From positions 22,828,090 through 22,892,089 of the forward strand of contig OU452222.1 of assembly GCA_911728455.2 (NCBI GenBank): a stretch of 64,000 bases of DNA, in the 5' to 3' direction. Position 1 is the first letter of the stretch. Each line of letters begins with the position of its first letter. Below the pieces are notes generated by a model that saw only the letters and a program-made list of their open reading frames with translations, ran no database searches and was not told where the DNA came from. This DNA is from Marthasterias glacialis. Its lineage: Eukaryota > Echinodermata > Asteroidea > Forcipulatida > Asteriidae. Made by a program: the position numbers and the translations under genes. Below, one piece after another: positions 23,350 to 32,565 of the stretch.

Positions 23350-26300
23350 AACATCAACAACTGCAGCAGCAGCAGTAAAACAGCAGCAGCAGCAGCAGCA
23401 GCAGCAACGACGACGACCCATTAAACAAGCAAAAAAACTCAGCAGCTGCCCTAAATAACATTTTATACAGAGTAACTTTTTTCCCATTCGTTTTGCTCAT
23501 CTTTTCTAGGTACAGCCGGGCTACAATCCCCAGAATGATTTCCTGGAAACGTTCTACACTCTGGTAAATCATGTCAAACACAGCGGTATACAACCGCAAG
23601 AAATCCTGAAACTAGTTCAGGATCCTGTGACACTTGCCCGCCACTGCACCGATAAAGTTGAAGAGATATGCAACTTCTTTTTCGACGCCATGAAAGAGTC
23701 TTCGGATTTGCGAGAGAAGGTGAAAGAGCTGGAAACTGATTTGGAGGTACAGTTAATGTTAGCGCCTTATTCTTTCAACGATCATCTAGGACACCTTCTC
23801 AAAACAATTCCAGGTTATAGTTGCGGAAAAGTTTATCCACAAAGGGTAACTAATTGAGGAGGAAGTTACCGATGGATTTATTTTTTTAGACTTGGATGTT
23901 TACCTACAGTACAAAGCTCATTATCGGCAAGTATGTAGAAAGACTCCCCACTCAGCAGTCTATGGATCACCAGCTGGTTTACAGGGCCCAATTTCATACA
24001 GCTGCTTAAGCACAAAAAGTCGCTAAGCACAAACTAAATTATGCTTAACGGAATAAGGTTACCAGCCAAAACAGCATGTCACCTGTACAATCTGTGACTG
24101 GTATCCTGCTTACTGTTACCAAGCAGAACACTTTTAAGCACTATTTTCTGCTGAAGCAGCTCTATGAAATTGGGCCCAGCACATAGACAATTCAAGATAT
24201 GTGATGAAGTCACCTTGTAAACAAATTGCCTAGTCTTATTGCAATGCCTCCCCATCAAACTTTATCCACAATAATAATTGGACTGGCCTGGGGATATCTA
24301 GCGGGTTTGAAAATACTGAAATAGTTTTGAGAAGGTGTCTAAGAGAATCACTTTGACTTTTTGATCTGATCTTCCATAAACTATCTTGATCAGGGGTATT
24401 TGGAACATGAGTCTTCAAGACAGGTGATGGACGAGAAGCGTGACAAGGCAGACGAACTTTTTAAGATACTATCAGATCATGAGGACTTCGTCGTAAGGAT
24501 GGACAGTACCTGGAAGCTTCTCAAGGTAAGACGAACAGGTGTTTGGATTCAATTACTTTTTTTAAATGCAATAAGCCAATTGCAAGGCCCACCACTCGAG
24601 GTGAGGGCTACATTTGGAAGAGATATAGAAACCTGCCCCAATGTGCAGAGACAAGACATGGCGAGATGTAACTGCAACTTTCTTCACAGCACAGCTAAGA
24701 ACAGGGAGGGTAGCATCTGGTTTCATAGAAGGGGTAGATGAATCCCTTGCAAGACAAACACAACTTCCTCTTCTCCTATTTGAAGCAACTGTAGTTAAGA
24801 GTCTTGCTGAAGGACACTAGTGTCATGACCGGGGTTCAACCCACGCCCTGATGACTTAGCCACCAGAACTTGAGCCCGATGCATTAACCGCTCGGCCACG
24901 ACGTGCTACAACACGCTAAACACTCTATCAAAACGACATGTCATTATCGTGCAATGTGAACAAACAAGAGAAGCTAGTTTTAATGTTAAAACAAATCAAA
25001 CTATACTCTGATTAGTTTAAATATTGTACTATTTTAGAAACAATGTGATTGATTACCATTTCGCAGAGACTAAGTTTTCTCGTTTTAATTGATGCAACTT
25101 AATGCAATTGTTCTATGAAACCAGATGCTAGCACTAATTCGACGGAGCAGATTGCATTCTGAGGCAGAGAAAAGGATGGTAGAAGGGACATGGGACCCCA
25201 GTAAGAGTCTACGCAAATCTCACATGGCGGTGGAAGTGTCTTTATTGCAGACCGGTGACCAAAGTGCGAAGGAAGTTCTTGAGAAATGTAGAGACACTTG
25301 CATGGAGGCAGACGTACTCTTAAAGGAAGTGATGAAGAAGGACAGGCAGGCAAGTAGAGTTGGCATTGACGAAAACATTTGATTATTGTTAAGTAACATC
25401 TGGTTGCCGTTACATGTCATCACCGAGGTCAAAGGAGTGTATCACTGGCTGTGACCCATGGGCGTTAATACCAGGGCGGGGAGGGGGGATGGGGGATATT
25501 TCCCCCAACTTTTTGTCCAGGGTGGACTCAGAGTAGTCCATGGGATTAACCCCCCCCCCCCCCCAGATTTGTGGTCCTTAAAAGAAACAAAATGTGGTTT
25601 TCACTGAAAAAGCACCCGATAGCTTAGTAAATAAATAAACTATTTCTACAAAGCCCTATCTGTACTTTTTTGAACAAACTACGTAGAACATAATCGACGC
25701 AGAGGGCATCCATAATGCAATCCAACATCTGCTGTGGACTTACATGTAACCTTTCCCATGCCCCCATTGCTCGTGATCTAAGCATTATTCCTTTTCCCCA
25801 TTACCACCTGCCCCTACTTTTCACAACAAATTTACGCCACTGCTGCGATGAGAGTTGTTTCACCTCAACGGTGGCAGCCTATCCTGATAGTAAGTGATGA
25901 CGTTTTATAGCCGGAAGTGCAGTGGAACAAAATTTAGTTCATGTTTACCATTCATTTACAATGCACCGCTGGCTCTCACTAATAGGATACCGGTGTGGAA
26001 GGAGATTCTGTCCGGCAGGAGATTCTGTCCGGGCATACGGCGAATTGTGTATTAACTCCTTCTGATAGCGCCCTCTTTTGAATAAACTCCTCCAGCCCAC
26101 GTTAATTTACCGTATGGTGGACACATTACCCGGAGGACACAATACCCTACGACACCGGCCGACTTGTGAACGGGGAATCCCCCACCCCTTCCCCACTCTA
26201 ATGACGCTAGTGAACCATCGTTTTAGACCAATGGGTACACCATTGTTATCTTAATTATCTTCTCATTTTTATACAGGGCCCACAAGATGACGGAGGGGTA

Positions 26301-27349
26301 GCTTTTCCTTTTCTAGATTTGAACCCAGGAAGTGATAAAAGTTCCTGGAAGGGAAAAGTCAAAAAACATCTCAAAAAATATCTCAAAGAAAAGCAAATCA
26401 ATCCTGCTGACGAGCTACTGAAGATTATGCTACAGGTAAGAATGCTCTAAATTCAACATCATCACAGACATCAGTTTGGGGACGTCCTACCCCCCCCCTT
26501 GTGCCCCCGTGCCCCGTGCCCCCTTCCCCCTGTGACCCCCCCCCCCCCATGTCCCCCATGCCTCCCCTGTAGGTACGCCACTGTATAGCTCTCAGTGGAA
26601 AGGAAAATCTGAATGTTGTATCATAGCTGTGTAAAAAAAATAAAAATAAAATAAAAAAAAAATACTACCAGTTCATAATCACTTTTTTTTAAACGGTGGT
26701 TGGTAGCCAGTGATGGGTTGGGTTGTCACCTGCGTCCCCCCCCCCCACGTATACTGTCGGTGCAGCCCTTTTATGAAGCAAATTAACTGTATGTATAGCC
26801 AGTTATATTATGTGAGTTTTCCTTGCCGTAAAGTTGGCGTTTAAATGATTTAGGCAAACCTCTTCGCAGCAAAGTCAAATTCTAACCCACAAAACTACCC
26901 CGTGGAACTGAATATGAGACCAAGACGTTAGTTCAGCACCCAACCCCCATCCCATTTAAACATAAGTCTGGACTTGTACGGCCTGGGGTTTGGGTCTACC
27001 TGACCAAACCTTGATTTGACTCCGGGATTTGGCTCTCGTCAGTTCTAATCTTCTTGAGGGTTGTATAGCTAGACTCTTTATCTAGGAGTTGTGTGCATAA
27101 GGTATACTTCCAGATGCATCCCATTCTTGTTTTATTCAGGCACAGCCATGCAGCAGTGACGACAACTACAATTTTCTTCTTATGCGAGAGTTTCTCAAGA
27201 AGTGCGATGGAGCAAGCGGCAGCTTACCAAGTTCAGCTTCCTTACAAACGGACTGCGGGGAGTTGAAGTCAGTTAACGCTGTTGACCTTACTCGCTGGTG
27301 TACAAATAATGCAGAGAAAATTGTCACTCAGGCACTGCTTAAAACTTAA
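19590..27349 (+). CDS. IFIT-like TPR protein with duplicated C-terminal module
   Basis: Eight coding exons: 19590-21419, 21846-22226, 22550-22717, 23510-23746, 24394-24525, 25125-25349, 26277-26435 and 27140-27349. All introns are phase 0. The predicted product is about 1113 residues. Exon 1 alone (610 residues) is IFIT-like. Residues 19-25 read CHFTWNL, the N-terminal signature of interferon-induced proteins with tetratricopeptide repeats. TPR-like helices follow at about 158-186, 225-258, 300-336, 344-374 and 455-490. Vertebrate IFITs bind non-self RNA or protein partners in the cytosol; whether this one does is inference. Exons 2-8 add about 500 residues that I do not recognise, and vertebrate IFITs lack any such extension. 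Exons 2-4 and 5-8 encode two related copies of one module. Intron 6 has a GC donor (AG/GCAAGT at 25350), supported because phase 1 at the nearby GT would hit a stop. The start is the first ATG, nine bases after a plausible 3' splice site (cattcacag), so a 5' UTR exon may exist upstream. Confidence 0.87.
22760..23079. mobile_element. MITE-B, TTAA-flanked (312 bp)
   Basis: It lies in intron 3 of the IFIT-like gene. The element at 22764-23075 has ends AGTCACAGCTCAACATTGG and, reversed, AGCCCCAGCTCAACATTGG. TTAA stands at 22760-22763 and 23076-23079. TTAA target sites are typical of piggyBac-superfamily elements. No transposase is present. Confidence 0.8.
23305..23420. repeat. (AAAT)n and (CAG)n simple repeats in an intron
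   Basis: (AAAT) at about 23308-23350 is followed by CAG runs at about 23361-23375 and 23381-23405, then CGA triplets. It lies in intron 3 of the IFIT-like gene, about 90 bp before exon 4. The polyalanine- or cysteine-type frames it creates are not real. Confidence 0.93.
23980..24182. mobile_element. MITE-C, palindromic ~195 bp
   Basis: The ends GGCCCAATTTCATA and TATGAAATTGGGCC are inverted. Subterminal 'agctgcttaagca' and 'tgctgaagcagct' also pair. CAG flanks both sides (…acagGGCCC, GGGCCcag…), a likely 3 bp target duplication. A remnant of one arm lies at 54762-54808. It is intronic in the IFIT-like gene. Confidence 0.78.
24570..24907 (-). mobile_element. tRNA-derived SINE (SINE-B, copy 1)
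   Basis: Read on the minus strand, it has an A box 'tggccgagcggttaatgc' and a degenerate B box 'ggttgaaccc', then 'catgacactagtgtccttcagcaagactcttaac', a body typical of tRNA-SINEs. It matches 36440-36766 in order and orientation. It sits in the intron before exon 6 of the IFIT-like gene. Confidence 0.82.
25465..25670 (+). repeat. Interspersed repeat, C-rich (copy 1)
   Basis: The text 'tgtggt..tcactgaaaaagcacccgatagctt.agtaaat.aata' matches 36185-36250. The preceding 'gggggatat..cccccaactttttgtcc' matches 36090-36120. It contains a C14-16 tract that may be length-variable. Confidence 0.7.
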
Positions 27350-28355
27350 ACCCATATATATAGGGACATGTTATCATCGTTTGTTAGGAATCCCATAAAG
27401 ACGGGATAAGCCATGACGTAATGTATCATAAATAACATACACAGGCGAGTTTGAGTAAGTAAGATACACAGGCGAGTTTATTAATTAAGAGTTAAATACA
27501 TACACAGGAGAGTTTACTAATTAATGCCACTAATGTATGCAATCAGTATCCCGAAGTGTTTTATTTTATGCTATGAATGGCATTTCTGACCCTTCAAAAT
27601 TGATACCTCGCACAAAGTAACAATTACTTAAAGATGCACTTAAATTGAAAAAAAAAAAGAATCACTTTTATCGACGGTTAGGGACCATTATACAATGGTG
27701 TACAGGTGCATTACACTATCAATAGACCTTTCTTTTGTTGATAAACAAACCACGCTGGTTGGCACGGCAGAACAAAACAAACATGTTGATGATACACATT
27801 GTGACATTTTTTTTTTTTTTTTTTTTTTTTTTTCATATTAACTATAGGTTTTCCCCGGCCAATTTCAACAAAAATCCATTCAAGTTAATACCGGGGTAAT
27901 TCGATTTCGCTTGAATATAAATCCTCGGGTACATCAACGTTCAACAGTTAATAAGAGTCATTCAATTTCGACACGTGAGCATTCATTCGATAAATAAAAT
28001 CATTCAATTTAAAATGGTTACTTAGTTCATTCAATTTCGTCAAAGACAGCAGGAACGGGCTGGTTGACTAATCATTTTCGTCAACTGGCAAACGTTTTAG
28101 AAATGTTTGCATTCAAATTCGTTTTTTGTGTATGCCCTTCCTATATTTGCCTATATATAAAGTTAGAATATTATGATGGGAATTCATGTCTACACTGTTG
28201 CCGAGTAAAACCTCTTACTAAATATCAGGACCGGGCCGGGGGCGCTTATAGTGCACCCCTCCGCTTCTTATTCTGATGTAACTTGCCACAAGTGTTTATT
28301 TGAACAAGTCAAACATTAGCTTGTTGAAATCATTCTATTGTTTAACAACTTAATA
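27350..28355. other. 3' flank of IFIT-like gene, no further gene
   Basis: Just after the stop is a short direct repeat with 'acacagg(c/a)gagttta' three times (about 27440-27515). A T27 run lies near 27807-27833, then unique AT-rich sequence. I see no supported exon. The first AATAAA-like signal I find is far downstream (about 27992), so the poly-A site is unclear. Confidence 0.55.
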
Positions 28356-28359
28356 TAGT

Positions 28360-28915
28360 TTTACCCCCTCTTACAGGATGAGAACACACAATCCAAGATG
28401 GCCGCCAAAAGCCTTTCAGACTATCCAGAGATTCATTACTATCACTTTTTAGTCGAAAAAAAACCAACCAAACAAACAAACAAATGAAAATTATGTTCAA
28501 ATCATCAAAAATAACTAAAAACATTAAAATCGTGTGACCCAAGGTAAAACATATAAACAATTGCCATGGCAACAGCTTACCCCCGGTTCGAATAGACCGA
28601 ATGCGCGACCAGTGTATACATGTCATCACGTGACCTATTGTGGGCCATAGTAATCTGAGCTGATGGCAAACTACGTGCAAATGCTTGCCGTTTCACAGAG
28701 TCATAGTTACTAGGCCATTTTTATTAAAGTTGTAAAGTTGTAAAGTTGCACTTTCCTATGGAGGACGCCGTGTGTGTTTACATTTAAATACCAACAAGAT
28801 GTCACGTGACGCGGGTCGCGCAATCGGTCGACTATTTTTGCCAACATGACCCTATTTATATTTTGGGATCAGTCAGACAATTTCGCGGTATTCAATCCAA
28901 GCGATAACAAGTTCC
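28360..28915 (+). repeat. R1 interspersed repeat interrupted by MITE-A
   Basis: 28375-28587 ('aatccaagatggccgcc', 'gtgtgacccaaggtaaaac', 'gccatggcaacagct') is R1. It continues after the insertion at 28852-28905 ('gccaacatgaccctat..attttgggatcagtcag'). The uninterrupted arrangement is at 31300-31410. Confidence 0.8.
28588..28851. mobile_element. MITE-A short derivative (~264 bp)
   Basis: It starts AATAGACCGAATGCGCGACC and ends with the inverted GGTCGCGCAATCGGTCGACTATT. Cacgtgac motifs lie near both ends, with 'cctatggaggacgccgtgtg' as in 18645-18665. It has about 530 bp less interior than 17928-18724. It is inserted in an R1 repeat. Confidence 0.8.
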
Positions 28916-29479
28916 GAACAAAATGTATTCTGGCGATTCAGACGCCATTTTGTCAGCATATGGACTTTATTCGTACTTGGCTAACGTACTCCAGTCCGTT
29001 CCAATGAGAACATCTCCGCATATGTTCTGCATATCACCATGAGAACATTGGTCCGGTACCGGGAACAGCGTTCAAAGTGGAATGTCCAAATGTGAATATG
29101 CCCGCGATCCGCTGGGCATATGCCGTGTTATCAGTGGATCGCTGGCATGTTCCTATTTGGACGTTCCGGACGATCCGACTTTTGAGACGCTCCCTAAGTT
29201 ATGTTACATTTTTCGAACTGATCAGTGCAAAGAGTAACGTGCATTTTCACATGCATTGCCTCGTTGAACTGAGCAGCTAGGTCAGCTTGTGGAGATGTTT
29301 ATTGAGAAGACTGTGCAGTCGAAATGAGCAAGAGTGAGTGGCAGGGTTTTAAATGTTATTTCCTCGTTTGACAGTGTACAATTTAGCTTTTTTTTTTTTT
29401 CTTTTTCTTTTTTTTTTCAGAGGGGATTGGTGTGGTTGTGAACCTTTAATACTTTAATTGATAATTATTTTAAATTGAA

Positions 29480-29515
<36 letters not shown>

Positions 29516-30070
29516 GATAACAATTTTGTTTTCCTTTAAAATACAAGAGGATTGCTTATTCTCATATAAGATTAAATTAAATATTGGTAGAAAAGTAGTC
29601 AGACATCAGATGGTATACACAATCACACGAAGCAACTGTTTATGTGAATCGAGTACAAATACCATACTGAAATGAAACATTAAAGTGTAAAACACGGTGC
29701 AATTAATACAAATAATAAATTGTTTTAAAATGTATCATCGAAAATGAAAGAATACGGTACGACGGTGCCTCAAAAAGTATGCGTGTTGATTAATGTTAGT
29801 AAGCACAGTAGTAATTGTCTTAGCTGTCCGATTTGCAGAGTATCTTAGCCCTCCTGGACAATAGTTCGTAGGACTATCCCCAAACCGGGTTAATTAAAAC
29901 CTACAAACTGTTATAAATTTAAAAAAAAAATACTTTCAAAATGTTCCATTTCTTGCACTCAGGCTTTCATATATTTGTTTTCTTAACTCCTTATCATATT
30001 AAGGCTCGACTTTGCGGGTGTGGACACTTGACAGCAGGCTTAGTAAAAGAAAATACCCAGGAACAGACAT
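28916..30070. other. Gene-free interval
   Basis: Unique sequence with two T-rich runs (about 29391-29418 and 29480-29513). The 28990-29330 part is relatively GC-rich and contains gcatatg motifs, but no open exon with splice signals that I can support. I assign no function. Confidence 0.5.
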
Positions 30071-30075
30071 AATTT

Positions 30076-30614
30076 TACGGATGCGTATTGCCGCCACGTG
30101 AATAAAAAAAATATTACCTCGTTCATAAACGATAGTTATGTTATGGAACCCTTTCAACTAGTTAAGAAACCCGCTATATTGCCTTTTGTCCAGCCCATAT
30201 AAAAAAAAACATGTGCCCATTGAACTGGTGCAGATGGCTCCAGGGCGTTGGCCTCCTCACTACTCATTCATTTGTGTTCCTATGTTCACTGAGTTTCCGA
30301 GGTAAGAAACTTTGTAATAAATATGTTGAACCGGAAGTTTAGTTTCCAAATATGAGATTTATTTCTGTCTTCCTTTTAGTTTAGTTTCTTTCAAAGTGAA
30401 ACATAACGGTTATCTTGTACGTGAAAAAAAAAACTAATCGTGTACGTACACAAAAAAAAAGGTACAAACATAACTTATCGTGTGCGTACACGAATAGTTT
30501 GGAATTGTCGTGTACGTATACGATAAGTTTGGACTTATCGTGTACTTCGTACCCGATAACTATCGTGTACGTACACAAAAGAGTGAGTTTTTTTTCCGGC
30601 AATACGCTTCTGTA
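30076..30614. mobile_element. MITE-D copy 1, with palindromic TACGTA core units
   Basis: The left end TACGGATGCGTATTGCCG pairs with the right end CGGCAATACGCTTCTGTA (16 of 18). The interior at 30410-30585 holds several copies of the palindrome CGTGTACGTACACG and variants, joined by 'ataag/taactt'. The same ends and core are found at 60208-60438. This copy has extra sequence between 30140 and 30400. Confidence 0.75.
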
Positions 30615-31129
30615 TAATTTGAACCACCAACACGGCCGAATTATTTGCTACATCCTAGAGGGGTAAAAGAAGTAAAAGAACGCCTTTTGAAAATTGCTGC
30701 AACCAGTGTGCAACCTCTTAAAACAACGGTTATTATAGGGCCCGTAAGATGTAATTGTTTTATTGCAATCCTTGGAAATGCACCTTTTTTTCCCATTTTA
30801 CCTTCTTTTAAATTTTCATTTTGTCATTTTTGGTGTGTCATCAATTCTTGGCACTAAGCCATTTTTCTTTTGCATTTTTGGCAGGTCAGCCGTAGAGCAG
30901 TCAGCTATGTATCCCCAGAAAGGAGAAAAAAATATATGCTTTTCCCAAACCGACTTACTGACAGTTTTCATAAAGCATCCCTCCACTTCACATGTACATT
31001 TTGGGGTTCACAACTTCCTGGATTTTAAACTGAAAACCAAGACAGTGCCCCCCTGAAAAAAAAAAAAAAAAAAAAAAAACACAAACACAAACACAAACAG
31101 CGCCCCCGTTTGCTCTGAAAAGCATGAAC

Positions 31130-31500
31130 TATTTTAAGTTAACAGAAGTGCACTTTTCAATAAAATTGACCAAAAGTATTTAAGACCATCACGTGACTCA
31201 TCACTATCACTTTTCTGGCCAAAAAGAGAAAACAAAGTGGAAATTCAACATTTTCTAAAAACTCACACAAAAAAATCACATGACTCAAGGTAAAACAAAT
31301 GGTTGTCATGGCAACAGCTAACCCTCATTATCATTATTTTTTATATATTATATATTATATATTATTTTTTGCCAACATGATCCTATATATATTTTGGGAA
31401 AAGTCAGAAAATCTTGCGGTGATCGGACTAATTAAGCGTTAAAAAGTTTCAGGCAAACTAAATTTGTAGGGGGCACACTGTGCCCCCCCCCCTTCTGTCC
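31130..31500 (+). repeat. R1 interspersed repeat, 3' half
   Basis: Landmarks are 'ccatcacgtgactcatcac', 'acatgactcaaggtaaaac', 'ggttgtcatggcaacagctaacc', 'gccaacatgatcctatatatattttggg' and 'ttaaaaagttt'. It contains a local (ATATTAT) run at 31340-31370. Confidence 0.75.
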
Positions 31501-32097
31501 TTATAGGGTTAACATCCATTACTATGTATATCGAGAATAAGATGCCCAAATTGAGTATAATTGTTTCGTAAACGTTGGCAAATGACAACAAAAACACAAA
31601 TTTTGCATACTGTCTGGACAGAATAGACAAATGTTAATAATAAACGTTAACTTGCATCAGGGATAAAGGTTTCGTGTAAAACATCGATGACAACAATCAT
31701 CTACAAAACTAGTTTAAATACAACTGTTTGTATAGGAACGACTCTAATTGTACAATTCCAGAGTTGGAAAATATGTTTTGCTCAGAAAGAGCACAGACAT
31801 GAACATTAAAAGGACTAATTTGAATAATTGTGTAATTTGTTTAACAAGTGCCAAATAATTGATTAATCGTGGTTAATTCATGTTCAGCGTGGCACCGACA
31901 GGTCGTGCAAGGAGCAGATACGGTCCAACGGCTCGTCTCACTCAGTCTCAATGTGAATAGTCAAGTACTCCGCTATGCCCAACGTTCCATCTGGAGAAAA
32001 ATAACAATAGTTGAAAGGCATTGTACTCAAAAATCTACAATCATCAAATTTGTCTGTCTGTTTGTTTGTTTGTTTTTCGTGTGTGCTTTCTTTATGT

Positions 32098-32400
32098 GCC
32101 GGATCTTCTCTCTGGAACGATCTTCCTCAAGATATCCGTAATATTTCAGATGTCCACACTTTTATATAGTGACACTCAAAACACACATTTAAGAAAGCTT
32201 TTCACTCGTAGATTATTTGTTACTAATTGTTCATTGCTTTGCACATGTATGATTTCCTGAGTTGATATTTTGGTCTCATTGGATTTGTTTTTTCACTCTT
32301 CATTGTCTCTTCTTCTCTGCGCCTTGAATATCTGTTTAGATTGATCTGGCGCATTAGAAATAACCTTCATTATTGTTATTATTATTATTATCATTATGAT
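32098..32400 (+). pseudogene. L2/CR1-type LINE 3' end, truncated
   Basis: The frame from 32098 reads AGSSLWNDLPQDIRNISDV then HTFI and a stop. This is the '(G)..LWN.LP..IR' motif near the end of many CR1/L2 reverse-transcriptase ORFs. It is followed by 'gcgccttgaatatctgtttagat..gcgcattag', typical of such 3' UTRs, and ends in an (ATT)n tail. It lies about 170 bp beyond the stop codon of the PAN-domain gene on the other strand. Confidence 0.75.
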
Positions 32401-32565
32401 TGTAACTTTATTTGTTTTAATATGTTTTTACAGATACGGTATTTAGATATTTAAACATCGTTGACAGATCATCAACAGCTATCAGAACAGTGTGATACAA
32501 ACTAGCTGTAAAAGTTGGAGCGTTGTTATTTTTCATCTATTTATTTGTTTATTTAGTTATTTTTT

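Noticed and set aside
23354..23487. Poly-Cys / poly-Ala frames in the CAG tract
   Set aside because: Intronic triplet repeat between exons 3 and 4 of the IFIT-like gene; reading it as coding would break the confirmed phase.
28990..29280. Relatively GC-rich stretch with a 67-residue frame
   Set aside because: I looked for a first exon or small gene. No recognisable domain and no convincing donor, so left as gene-free.
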